Positions 25,045-33,601 of a stretch of DNA of 64,000 nucleotides are shown in pieces (positions within the stretch are counted from its first letter, which is position 1; the number at the start of each line of letters is the position of its first letter). The position numbers were made by a program, and so were the translations under genes. Where the stretch lies: NCBI GenBank assembly GCA_937958105.1, contig CALFXJ010000005.1, forward strand, positions 243,143-307,142, read 5' to 3'. The notes beneath the pieces were generated by a model, which was given only the letters and a program-made list of their open reading frames with translations, did no database searches and was not told the DNA's origin. This stretch comes from an uncultured Cellvibrio sp. GTDB taxonomy: Bacteria > Pseudomonadota > Gammaproteobacteria > Pseudomonadales > Cellvibrionaceae.

Positions 25045-25668
25045 ATGGACGCTTTCGGAAAACTAGTTATCGGTCTGACCGGAGGAATCGGCAGCGGCAA
25101 ATCGGAAGTATCCCGGCGATTCCAGGAGCTTGGTATTGATGTAGTAGATGCTGACGAAGCTGCCCGTGTGGTTGTCGAGCCCGGCCAACCGGCGCTTGTG
25201 GAGATTGCCAAGCGCTTTGGAGCAGACATTTTAGTGGAGGATGGCCGCCTTAACCGCCCTCGCCTGCGCAGTATCATTTTCTCTAACCCTGAAGAGAAAC
25301 GCTGGCTGGAAGCCTTGTTGCATCCGCTCATCAATCAGGAGATTCGTCGTCAGCTGACTCTCACGACCAGTCCCTATGCCATACTGGTTTCACCGTTGCT
25401 GCTGGAAACCCGCCAGCACGAACTGGTCGATCGCATACTGGTCATTGATGCAAGCGAAGCGCTGCAAATCGCACGGGCCAGCAGTCGGGACGGCAACACG
25501 CGGGAACAGATTGAAGCAATCATGGCTACCCAGATCAGTCGTGGAGAGCGGATAAGCCGAGCTGACGATATTATCCATAACCACGGCGATCTCGCCGAAC
25601 TGGAACAGCAAGTTACCGAGGCGCATTCCAGATACCTGGCTCTCTGCACCTCTGGCTACGCTGGCTGA
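25045..25668 (+). CDS. coaE: Dephospho-CoA kinase
   Basis: 207 residues. It phosphorylates the 3'-hydroxyl of dephospho-CoA in the last step of coenzyme A synthesis. The P-loop GLTGGIGSGKSEV lies at about 10-22, followed by DADEAARVVVEPG and the lid/acceptor region with HPLINQEI and SPLLLET. The ATG used has no clear ribosome-binding site and may be translated by coupling to pilD, 17 bases upstream. The pilD-coaE-yacG order is conserved widely. Between coaE and yacG, where enterics carry zapD, there are only about 80 bases here. Confidence 0.95.
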   Translation: MDAFGKLVIGLTGGIGSGKSEVSRRFQELGIDVVDADEAARVVVEPGQPALVEIAKRFGADILVEDGRLNRPRLRSIIFSNPEEKRWLEALLHPLINQEIRRQLTLTTSPYAILVSPLLLETRQHELVDRILVIDASEALQIARASSRDGNTREQIEAIMATQISRGERISRADDIIHNHGDLAELEQQVTEAHSRYLALCTSGYAG

Positions 25669-25748
25669 ACCCATTTTTTCATCGCTGGTCAGATGGGGTT
25701 TAATCCCATCATTCTCTTTTCACGCTTGTTTTATAGTAATGTGCTGCC

Positions 25749-25952
25749 ATGACAAATTCTGATAAGCAAGAGCCACTCAAACTCTCCTGCCCTACCTGCA
25801 AAAAAACAGTTTACTGGACTGATGAATACCCGTTTCGTCCGTTCTGCAGTGACCGGTGCCGCTTGATAGATCTGGGTGAATGGGCGAGTGAAGGGCACAG
25901 AATTCCGGGGGAGGAAGTGGATTTGAATAATGAGGATGAGAAAGATTGGTGA
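25749..25952 (+). CDS. yacG: DNA gyrase inhibitor YacG, zinc-binding
   Basis: 67 residues. It has the YacG zinc knuckle C14-x2-C17 (CPTC) and C33-x3-C37 (CSDRC) followed by LIDLGEWASEGHRIPGEE, which is diagnostic. YacG binds the GyrB subunit and blocks DNA binding by gyrase in E. coli. Length is normal. The stop is followed by a degenerate REP-like repeat before the convergent mutT gene. Confidence 0.93.
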   Translation: MTNSDKQEPLKLSCPTCKKTVYWTDEYPFRPFCSDRCRLIDLGEWASEGHRIPGEEVDLNNEDEKDW

Positions 25953-25987
25953 GTGAGTTTGTATAAGCGGATCGGCGGTAGCTGGTT

Positions 25988-26018
25988 GGTGCCGGATTAG
26001 CCACGCGTAATCTGACAA
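25988..26018. repeat. REP-like inverted repeat, degenerate copy 3
   Basis: GCCGGATTA and TAATCTGAC form the same stem as copy 1 with two imperfect pairs, flanking an 8-base loop containing GCG. It lies between yacG and the convergent mutT gene. Confidence 0.5.
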
Positions 26019-26031
26019 CACGCCTCAAATA

Positions 26032-26976
26032 CTAACCTCCCCAGAAACAGCTGATAGCCGCAATACCCTGCCCGCCGTGAGCTTTCGCCGTTGGGATATC
26101 ATCCACATTCATCCCGCCTAACGCAAAGACAGGAACACCTGCCGTCCGGGCCAAGGCTGCAAATTTCTCCCAACCTAATACCGGAGCCCCGGGATGGGAG
26201 CTGGTGGGAGCAACCGGTGAAAGACAGATATAGTCCACTCCAATCCGGCGCGCCTGTTCTACTTCTACGGCATTATGACAAGAAGCTCCCAACAGCTGGG
26301 ATTTATCAATCGGTCGAGAATCACAGGCAAGCAACGCCCGGCTGTTGAGGTGTAGGCCAGCTCCTGCACAATGGAGAATATTGGCCGGCGCGGTGTTACA
26401 GACGAGCTTTGCCTGATATGGCTCGCACAGCGCTTCAGCAATCATTGCAAGTTCCCGAAATCCATCCGCAGACTCCCCGGGACAGCGTAACTGGACCAGA
26501 CGAATACCGGAGTGCAACGCACCTTTCAAACGGACGGAAAAGTCTTCTCTGGATTCGTAGGCACCCGTTATCAGCATGCTGTCGGGCAGTTGAAGTGCAT
26601 TGATGATGGGTTTATTGGCGGCGGGAAACGCATAACTTGTCAGCTCCGTCTGCTCAACCCAGCGAAGGGGTTGCCCCTCCACGCCACGGGCTTCTCCTGA
26701 AAAACTCAGAACCTTGTAAACGTCCAGCAATACGGATTTGTCGGCATAATCGTGACGGATCTGGATCAGCGGTTCGGTAGTATCAACATGAATGTCGAGT
26801 TCTTCATATAACTCGCGATTCAGCGCTTGATGAATGGTTTCCCCGGCATCCACTTTGCCGCCAGGAAACTCCCACAATCCGCCCTGATGGGCATCTTCAG
26901 CGCGGCGCGCTATAAGAATCTTGCCGTCGGAGTTAAAGATAACCCCGACAGCAACATGAATCACTTTCTGCCCCAT
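26032..26976 (-). CDS. mutT: Nudix hydrolase (MutT) fused to a thiamine-phosphate-synthase-like domain
   Basis: 314 residues from MGQKVIHVAVG, 2 bases after the argJ stop; the longer open frame upstream overlaps argJ and is not needed. Residues 1-130 form a MutT domain that hydrolyses 8-oxo-dGTP, with Nudix box residues G40, E46, R54-E55 and E58-E59; position 61 is Asp where the consensus has Gly. Residues 135-314 resemble ThiE/TenI: VQLRCPGES, GLHLNSRAL, SCHNAVEVEQA, GVDYICLSPVAPTSS and VFALGGMNVDDI. Key ThiE residues look altered: LVCN where LINDR is usual, and TSSH where TxTK is usual. Thiamine-phosphate synthase activity is therefore doubtful. Such fusions are known in gammaproteobacteria. 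Confidence 0.9.
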   Translation of the reverse strand: MGQKVIHVAVGVIFNSDGKILIARRAEDAHQGGLWEFPGGKVDAGETIHQALNRELYEELDIHVDTTEPLIQIRHDYADKSVLLDVYKVLSFSGEARGVEGQPLRWVEQTELTSYAFPAANKPIINALQLPDSMLITGAYESREDFSVRLKGALHSGIRLVQLRCPGESADGFRELAMIAEALCEPYQAKLVCNTAPANILHCAGAGLHLNSRALLACDSRPIDKSQLLGASCHNAVEVEQARRIGVDYICLSPVAPTSSHPGAPVLGWEKFAALARTAGVPVFALGGMNVDDIPTAKAHGGQGIAAISCFWGG

Positions 26977-26978
26977 AC

Positions 26979-28199
26979 TTACGAGCGATAATCCGCGTTG
27001 ATGCGAACGTACTCGTAGGAAAGGTCCGTGGTCCACACGGTTTCCGCAGCCTCGCCGCGCCCCAGATCAATACGAATGGCAATGTCTTCGCCTTTCATAA
27101 CCCGCTGCCCCTGCTCTTCCGTATAACTGGCTGCTCGTCCACCATTTTCTACGATCAACACATCATTTAAATGAACGCGAACCTTGGTTGCATCCAGATT
27201 ATCGATGCCTGCATAGCCGATAGCAGCGACGATGCGCCCCCAGTTGGGGTCAGAGGCAAACAGTGCAGTCTTGATCAGTGGGGAATGTGCTACGGCGTAA
27301 GCGACATCAAGACATTCATCACGATTGGCTCCGCCACTCACCGCTACAGTCACAAACTTGGTAGCACCTTCGCCATCGCTGACGATACTTTTGGCCAGAT
27401 GGATATAGGCCGCAAAGATAGTCTCTTTGAGCTTTTCATACAGCTCGCCGGCTGGCTGACTTACCTCGGGCAAATCAATCTGGCCCGTGGCGATGAGGAT
27501 GCAGGAGTCGTTGGTAGATGTATCACCATCGATCGTGATGCGATTGAAGGATTTGTCTGCAGCGTCACGCGCGAGCTGTTGCAACAGCGGCTGTGCAATC
27601 TTGGCATCGGTGGCGATGTATCCCAGCATGGTTGCCATATTGGGCTTGATCATCCCCGCACCCTTAGCAATTCCATTTACGGTAATGGTTTTGCCTTGAT
27701 ACACAAATTGTGCACTGAAGCCTTTAGGACGAGTGTCCGTTGTCATGATACCGGCGCCGGCATCGGCCCAGCCTTGTTCATTGGCTTTAGCCAGTGCTTC
27801 TGGAATTGCCGCAATAATTTTGGCTACCGGCAATGGTTCGCCAATAACGCCAGTAGAAAAAGGCAGAACCTGCTCAGGTTTAACGCCGGTCTGTTGAGCG
27901 ATGGCTTCGCAGGTTGCTTTGGCATCACGTAGTCCCTGCTCACCCGTGCAGGCGTTGGCATTGCCGGAGTTGATGACCAGATAGCGAATTGGCGCTGCCG
28001 CAAGATGCGCTTTGCACAGTGTCACCGGCGCAGCACAAAATGCATTTTTGGTAAACACACCGGCAACACTGCTGCCTTCAGCTAACTCAAACAGAACAAG
28101 ATCACGTCGTTCTTTGTATTTGATACCGGCACAAACAGCAGTGAGTTTTACACCCGCGACAGGGTGCATTGAAGGAAACGGGTATTCACCAACGGCCAT
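26979..28199 (-). CDS. argJ: Bifunctional ornithine acetyltransferase / N-acetylglutamate synthase
   Basis: 406 residues. ArgJ transfers the acetyl group of N-acetylornithine to glutamate, closing the cyclic arginine pathway. The proenzyme self-cleaves before a Thr nucleophile in the KGAGMIKPNMATMLGYIATDA region; the Ala-Thr bond is present. Other signatures are FTKNAFCAAPV, VINSGNANACTG and SDPNWGRIVAAIGYAG. It sits between secA and mutT on the same strand, a common order in pseudomonads. The mutT start follows the argJ stop by 2 bases, implying coupling. Confidence 0.96.
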   Translation of the reverse strand: MAVGEYPFPSMHPVAGVKLTAVCAGIKYKERRDLVLFELAEGSSVAGVFTKNAFCAAPVTLCKAHLAAAPIRYLVINSGNANACTGEQGLRDAKATCEAIAQQTGVKPEQVLPFSTGVIGEPLPVAKIIAAIPEALAKANEQGWADAGAGIMTTDTRPKGFSAQFVYQGKTITVNGIAKGAGMIKPNMATMLGYIATDAKIAQPLLQQLARDAADKSFNRITIDGDTSTNDSCILIATGQIDLPEVSQPAGELYEKLKETIFAAYIHLAKSIVSDGEGATKFVTVAVSGGANRDECLDVAYAVAHSPLIKTALFASDPNWGRIVAAIGYAGIDNLDATKVRVHLNDVLIVENGGRAASYTEEQGQRVMKGEDIAIRIDLGRGEAAETVWTTDLSYEYVRINADYRS

Positions 28200-28250
28200 G
28201 ATTTTTTGATTCCTGCGCTAATTGCTGCACACATTTGATTGAAGACAGCT

Positions 28251-30959
28251 CTATTCGAGCTGCCCATGACATTGTTTGTATTTCTTGCCCGAACCACAGG
28301 GACAAGGATCATTTCGACCAACCTTGCGGCCCTGCCGCACAAACGGCTCCGGCATCTGTGGTTGACCTGCAGCCGGCTGTTCCTCGCCCAGGGCAGAGAC
28401 CTGCTCATGTTGCAGCAACATTTTCTGACGTTCCAGGGCTTCGCGGCGCTGTCTTTCCATTTCTTCCATTTGCTCGCGAGTAATCGGCTCAACACGTGCC
28501 AACAAATGAATGGTTTCGCGTTTAACAGTTTCGAGTAATTGCTGGAAGAGTTCGAAGGCTTCCCGCTTGTATTCCTGTTTAGGGTTTTTCTGGGCGTAAG
28601 AACGAAGGTTAATGCCCTGGCGCAGGTGGTCCATATTCGCCAGGTGGTCTTTCCAGGCATTATCCAGTACCTGCAACATCACCTGCTTCTCGATCTCAAT
28701 CATGATATTGCCGATACGCTCGCATTTCGCATCGTAGCTGGCCTGAATCTCTGCCAGAATTTTTTCGCGGAGCTTTTCTTCATGCAGACGATCATCTTCA
28801 TCAAGCCACTTCGCAATTGGCAGCTGCAAGCCAAAATCGGTTTCGATTTGTTTCTCCAGACCCGGCACATTCCATTGATCTTCGATGCTCATCGGCGGAA
28901 TGAAATAGTTGATCATGTCCTCAACAACATCGCCGCGGATCGAAGTGATGGTATCGCGAATAGTATCGGCATCCAGCAGTTCATTACGCTGCTGATAAAT
29001 GATCTGCCGCTGTTCATTCGCCACATCATCAAATTCCAGCAGTTGCTTACGAATATCGAAGTTACGCCCTTCTACTTTACGCTGGGCTTTTTCGATTGCA
29101 TTGTTCACCATGCGGTGTTCAATGGCTTCACCTTTGTTCATCCCCAGCGCCTGCATGAATCCGCGCACGCGATCCGATGCAAAGATGCGCATCAGATTAT
29201 CTTCCAGCGAGAGATAGAAGCGCGTTAAACCGGGATCACCCTGGCGACCCGCGCGACCACGCAGCTGGTTATCGATACGCCGTGATTCGTGACGCTCAGT
29301 CCCGATAATGTGCAGACCACCGGCCTCGAGCACCATCTCGTGACGTTTTTTCCACTCTGCCTTGATTGCCGCAATCTGTTCTTCAGTTGGATTTTCCAGA
29401 GCTTCAACTTCAGCTTCCCATTTGCCGCCCAGCACAATATCCGTACCGCGGCCCGCCATGTTAGTTGCAATAGTGACGGCTCCGGGGCGACCTGCCTGCG
29501 CAATAATTTCAGCTTCCTGTGCGTGGAATTTCGCATTAAGAACCTGGTGCTTGATGCCCGCCTTGTTCAAGCGGCGCGACATTTCTTCAGAGGTTTCAAT
29601 AGAGGCGGTACCTACCAGAATGGGTGCGTTTTTGGCTTGGTAGGTTTTGATATCCTCAACAATCGCATCGTATTTTTCCTCGACCGACAGGAACACCAGG
29701 TCATTGAGATCGATACGCTGCACGGGCTTATTGGTGGGGATTACTACCACATCCAGACGATAAATTTCGCGGAATTCATAAGCTTCGGTATCGGCAGTAC
29801 CTGTCATACCTGCCAACAGCGGATACAGGCGGAAATAGTTCTGGAAGGTAGTGGATGCAAGAGTTTGGCTCTCACTTTGAATCGGTACGCCCTCTTTTGC
29901 TTCCAGCGCCTGATGCAGGCCTTCGGACAGACGACGGCCCTGCATGGTCCGACCGGTGTGCTCGTCAATCAGTACTACCTGATTGTCCTGCACAATATAT
30001 TCGATGTCGCGATGGAACAGCGCGTGAGCCCGCAGCGCGGAATTGACGTGATGCAGCAGTGTGAGGTTATTCGCCGCGTAGAGGTTTTGATCCGGCTGCA
30101 GCAATTTAGCTTCGATCAGCAGGTCCTCAACGTGTTGATGCCCTTCTTCAGTAAGCTCTACCTGACGGGTTTTTTCGTCAACGGAATAATCACCTTCACC
30201 GCCTTCTTCCTTTTGCGGCTTCAAATGGCGAACCAATTGATTCATCCGCTTGTATAACTCGGAGCTGTTCTCTGCCGCGCCGGAGATCACCAGAGGTGTG
30301 CGCGCTTCGTCGATCAGGATGGAGTCAACCTCATCCACAATGGCAAAATTCAGCGGCCGCTGTACCTTATCAGCCTTGCTTAGCGCCATGTTATCGCGCA
30401 GATAATCAAAGCCGTATTCGTTGTTGGTACCGTAGGTAATGTCCGCTGCGTAAGCCTCCCTCTTGACAACCGGAGGTTGCATTGACTGGATGACACCAAC
30501 CGTCATACCGAGAAATTCATAAACCGGCTTCATCCACGCCGCGTCACGACTGGCCAGATAATCGTTCACAGTAACAACATGAACCCCTTTCCCGGTCAGA
30601 GCGTGCAGATAGGTAGGCAGGGTCGCAACCAGAGTCTTACCTTCACCAGTGCGCATCTCAGCGATACAGCCTTCATGCAAAGCCATACCACCAATGAGCT
30701 GCACATCAAAATGACGCATGGATAAAACCCGACGGCTCGCCTCACGCGCAGTAGCAAAAGCTTCAGGAAGGAGTTGATCCAGAGTCTCCCCGTTTTGATA
30801 TCGTTGACGATATTCGTCAGTTTTTGCCCGTAATTGTTCGTCTGTCAGCTTCTCCATATCCGGTTCAAGCGCGTTGATTTGCGCCACCACCTTACCCATG
30901 CGCTTGAGTACGCGATCATTTTTTGAACCGAACAGAGCCTTAGCTATAAAACCAATCAT
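28251..30959 (-). CDS. secA: Preprotein translocase ATPase SecA
   Basis: 902 residues, full length. SecA drives preproteins through SecYEG. Visible: Walker A MRTGEGKTLVATLP in nucleotide-binding domain 1, DEAD-type VDEVDSILIDEARTPL, the second helicase domain NMAGRGTDIVLGG and QLRGRAGRQGDPG, and a C-terminal zinc/SecB-binding tail DPCPCGSGKKYKQCHG. It is downstream of the M23 peptidase gene rather than a secM gene. It is followed by argJ, with about 50 bases between. Confidence 0.98.
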   Translation of the reverse strand: MIGFIAKALFGSKNDRVLKRMGKVVAQINALEPDMEKLTDEQLRAKTDEYRQRYQNGETLDQLLPEAFATAREASRRVLSMRHFDVQLIGGMALHEGCIAEMRTGEGKTLVATLPTYLHALTGKGVHVVTVNDYLASRDAAWMKPVYEFLGMTVGVIQSMQPPVVKREAYAADITYGTNNEYGFDYLRDNMALSKADKVQRPLNFAIVDEVDSILIDEARTPLVISGAAENSSELYKRMNQLVRHLKPQKEEGGEGDYSVDEKTRQVELTEEGHQHVEDLLIEAKLLQPDQNLYAANNLTLLHHVNSALRAHALFHRDIEYIVQDNQVVLIDEHTGRTMQGRRLSEGLHQALEAKEGVPIQSESQTLASTTFQNYFRLYPLLAGMTGTADTEAYEFREIYRLDVVVIPTNKPVQRIDLNDLVFLSVEEKYDAIVEDIKTYQAKNAPILVGTASIETSEEMSRRLNKAGIKHQVLNAKFHAQEAEIIAQAGRPGAVTIATNMAGRGTDIVLGGKWEAEVEALENPTEEQIAAIKAEWKKRHEMVLEAGGLHIIGTERHESRRIDNQLRGRAGRQGDPGLTRFYLSLEDNLMRIFASDRVRGFMQALGMNKGEAIEHRMVNNAIEKAQRKVEGRNFDIRKQLLEFDDVANEQRQIIYQQRNELLDADTIRDTITSIRGDVVEDMINYFIPPMSIEDQWNVPGLEKQIETDFGLQLPIAKWLDEDDRLHEEKLREKILAEIQASYDAKCERIGNIMIEIEKQVMLQVLDNAWKDHLANMDHLRQGINLRSYAQKNPKQEYKREAFELFQQLLETVKRETIHLLARVEPITREQMEEMERQRREALERQKMLLQHEQVSALGEEQPAAGQPQMPEPFVRQGRKVGRNDPCPCGSGKKYKQCHGQLE

Positions 30960-31068
30960 TTGACCTACCGTAACTTATAAGGATATGGATCTGAAACAAG
31001 ATAAACCTGACAGCAAGGCTGGCAAGTAAACAGAAAGGTGCTTGTTAAAGCAAGCGGGGAAGAGAGAA

Positions 31069-31998
31069 TTATCGGCTGGCGCGATGAATATAGGTAGCAG
31101 GATCTACAGGGCGACCGTGCTTATAGACTTCAAAATGAACATGAGGACCAGTGGAGCGGCCGGTTGAACCGACCAAGGCAATAATTTGCCCTTTTTTGAC
31201 AACATCGCCGACTTTCACGAGATTAGTTTTGTTATGAGCGTAACGGGTGGCATAACCATTGCCGTGGTTAATCTCCACCATATTGCCATAATCTGCATGC
31301 CGGGCTGAGATGGTGACGACGCCCGCCGCAACGGAGATAACATCACTTCCCTCACGGGTCGCAAAGTCGATACCTGCGTGAAAGGCCACATTACCGGTAA
31401 AAGGGTCTGTTCTGCGCCCGAATCGTGAAGCCATCCAGCCTTTCAACACGGGGCGTCCGGCCACAAAAACATCTTCCTGAATCTTACGCTTCGCCAGTAA
31501 TGCATCCAGTGTTTCCAGCTGTTGCTCGCGATTTTCTATCTGGCTGGATAACTGATCAACCATGCGGATCAGTTCAGGAGTAGATTGGGGTTGAGGAGCT
31601 GCCGCCGTCTCGGGGCCACCGATCGCTGGCGGTTGGCTGAAGTCAAATTCCCCTTCTTCCAGCTTGGCTACGGTTGTTAAACGCTCACCCAGTGCATCCA
31701 GGCGAACCAGCCGCGCCTGCATCTCTGCAATCTTCATCGTCAGGGCTGCCAGTTGTGCTTCGGCCTCCTGACGAGTTCTTTCCAATTGTTCTTTTTGCGC
31801 GATCAGCTCTTCTTCAAGCGCCTGGCGGGAATGGGTACTGAAAAAATCACTCTTATCCTGTTCCAGCCAGTTATAACCGATGGCGCATAGCACGCCCGGC
31901 ATACCTAACAAGCATACTGACAACAGAGCACGGGTCCATCCCGCAAGGGAGATGCTGCGTGACTGGCCGTGATGCTTGTTAAGGATGATAATTTTCAT
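31069..31998 (-). CDS. M23-family (LytM) envelope peptidase-like protein
   Basis: 309 residues. A short cytoplasmic tail and one signal-anchor helix (about 20-43) precede a coiled coil (about 55-120), an Ala/Pro/Gln linker and a LytM domain (about 190-305). The metal and catalytic motif set looks complete: HAGIDF supplies the first His and Asp, and HVHFEV the C-terminal His pair with GSTGRSTGP before it. An active peptidoglycan endopeptidase is therefore possible, unlike the degenerate EnvC type. It lies between lpxC and secA, a conserved spot in Pseudomonas. A role in wall remodelling or division is inference. Confidence 0.88.
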   Translation of the reverse strand: MKIIILNKHHGQSRSISLAGWTRALLSVCLLGMPGVLCAIGYNWLEQDKSDFFSTHSRQALEEELIAQKEQLERTRQEAEAQLAALTMKIAEMQARLVRLDALGERLTTVAKLEEGEFDFSQPPAIGGPETAAAPQPQSTPELIRMVDQLSSQIENREQQLETLDALLAKRKIQEDVFVAGRPVLKGWMASRFGRRTDPFTGNVAFHAGIDFATREGSDVISVAAGVVTISARHADYGNMVEINHGNGYATRYAHNKTNLVKVGDVVKKGQIIALVGSTGRSTGPHVHFEVYKHGRPVDPATYIHRASR

Positions 31999-32316
31999 GG
32001 AGCGGATGTTATCCGATTTACCTTACTGCGTTATTAGTAATAGTAGGCATTTTCCGATTCTTGCTTAGACCAAAATTGCCTGATGTTAAACGTTTTATAA
32101 CTTTTAAAACTTAACAGCCATCTTATTTATTATAAAGAACGCCGTTATGGCGCCTTTTATAGCGCAAACTTATAAGCAAGTGATATGCCAAACTTCGTTA
32201 TTTCACCCGCCACGTTTGACGGAGGTCGAAATATGACACATAAGGAAGGGTAGGATCAATAAAAAATTCAGCGACAGCATTGGAACATGTCGCTGAACTT
32301 CTAATAACGGAAGGGA
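31999..32316. other. Intergenic region, lpxC to the M23 gene
   Basis: About 320 bases with no gene. It holds the lpxC terminator (32261-32297) and an AT-rich section (32040-32180) that probably carries the promoter of the M23-secA transcript. A short GGCGCC-containing hairpin near 32150 is visible. No clear consensus boxes were pinned down. Confidence 0.4.
32261..32297 (-). terminator. Terminator after lpxC
   Basis: On the minus strand TTCAGCGACA and TGTCGCTGAA form a perfect 10-bp stem followed by TTTTTTATTG, 20 bases past the lpxC stop. Confidence 0.85.
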
Positions 32317-33228
32317 TTAAATAGCCAGCAAAGGCTTCATATAGGAGATAGGAGCGGCATCGGCATCGTCGAAAGTGACCACTTCCCAAGCATCTTTCTG
32401 AGCAATCAACTGACGCAGCGATTTGTTGTTAAGACCATGGCCGGACTTATGCGCCTTGAATTCGCCAATCAAGCTGTTCCCCAGAAGATAGAGGTCACCG
32501 ATAGCATCCAATACCTTATGTTTTACAAACTCATCTTCGTAACGCAGACCATCTTCATTCAGGATCCGGTAATCATCCACTACAATGGCGTTATCAATGC
32601 TGCCGCCCTTGGCCAGGCCCTTTGAGCGCAGATATTCGATCTCGTGCATGAATCCGAACGTCCGGGCGCGACTGACTTCTTTTACAAAGGACGTGCTGGA
32701 GAAATCTACCGAGGTTTCGAGCGTACGGCCTTGAAACACCGGATGATCGAAATCGATAGAAAAAGAAACTTTAAAGCCTTCAAAGGGGAGGAAACTGGCA
32801 ACTTTATCGCCATCCTGCACAGTAACGGGCTTCTTGATACGGATAAATTTCTTGGGGGCGGGCTGCTCCTGAATACCAGCAGATTGAATCAGGAACACAA
32901 ACGGACCGGCACTGCCGTCCATAATTGGAACTTCTGGCGCACTCACCTCAACAATAGCATTATCAATGCCTAAACCAGCCATCGCAGAAAGCAGGTGTTC
33001 AACCGTGGATACACGAACATCGCCGTTCATCAGGGTCGTCGACAAGGTAGTATCACCCACATTTTCAGCTTTAGCTTCGATTTCAACCACCGGATCGAGA
33101 TCCACGCGGCGAAACAGAATGCCGGCATCTACAGGTGCGGGCAGCAGCGTCAAATAGATCTTCTGGCCAGTATGTAAGCCAACGCCTGTCGCACGGATGG
33201 CATTTTTAAGTGTTCGTTGTCTGATCAT
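32317..33228 (-). CDS. lpxC: UDP-3-O-acyl-N-acetylglucosamine deacetylase
   Basis: 303 residues. This zinc amidase carries out the committed step of lipid A synthesis. Signatures: MIRQRTLKNAIRATGVGLHTG at the start, zinc ligand His in STVEHLLSA, a second zinc His and Asp in FVKHKVLDAIGDLYLLG, and the catalytic His in FKAHKSGHGLNN. Length matches P. aeruginosa LpxC. It has its own terminator and a long upstream gap, so it is probably transcribed separately from the dcw cluster that precedes it. Confidence 0.97.
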   Translation of the reverse strand: MIRQRTLKNAIRATGVGLHTGQKIYLTLLPAPVDAGILFRRVDLDPVVEIEAKAENVGDTTLSTTLMNGDVRVSTVEHLLSAMAGLGIDNAIVEVSAPEVPIMDGSAGPFVFLIQSAGIQEQPAPKKFIRIKKPVTVQDGDKVASFLPFEGFKVSFSIDFDHPVFQGRTLETSVDFSSTSFVKEVSRARTFGFMHEIEYLRSKGLAKGGSIDNAIVVDDYRILNEDGLRYEDEFVKHKVLDAIGDLYLLGNSLIGEFKAHKSGHGLNNKSLRQLIAQKDAWEVVTFDDADAAPISYMKPLLAI

Positions 33229-33601
33229 TGCTTTGTTTAAGCCCTACCTGTTAGCTAGATTGGCGTATACCCAAGGTGACTTTGGCGTGTATCTGTGCTG
33301 CAAATACCCGCTATATCCTTATTGATTCCCGCAGTCTAACCAAAAGTAATCCTGTTGGAAAAAGCAGGCCATGTTAACAATTTATGCTGGAGGTCGCCAG
33401 CTAAGCATTCCATAGAAAAAATCAATTTTTCAGCGGACATGGCTCCCTGTCCGCTGAAAAATGCTCTTGCGCTGCGCTCAATGCGCATCCCACACGGCCA
33501 ACTCGGACACGTTCATTTGACAAGTTGTTGTGTCGGGACCGGCAATTTTCAAGCTGTCTTTCCAGCTGCCGCTGGACGACCTACCATACTATTCGACTTG
33601 A
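33229..33601. other. Intergenic region, ftsZ to lpxC
   Basis: About 370 bases. It contains the strong hairpin at 33415-33461 that closes the dcw cluster and a section between it and lpxC that should hold the lpxC promoter; no consensus boxes stand out. No gene or RNA family was seen. Confidence 0.4.
33415..33461 (-). terminator. Terminator after ftsZ (end of dcw cluster)
   Basis: A perfect 14-bp stem, TTTTTCAGCGGACA/TGTCCGCTGAAAAA, with an 8-base loop is followed on the minus strand by TTGATTTTTTC. It lies about 140 bases past the ftsZ stop. The stem core TTCAGCGGACA is nearly the same as in the lpxC terminator. Confidence 0.85.

Noticed and set aside
25731..26028. Minus-strand open frames of 78-96 codons opposite yacG
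   Set aside because: YacG has diagnostic zinc-knuckle residues; the antisense frames have none and run through a REP-like repeat.
33426..33461. Strong hairpin considered as a mobile-element end or regulatory cruciform
   Set aside because: Its position after ftsZ and the following T-tract on the minus strand make an intrinsic terminator the simpler reading.
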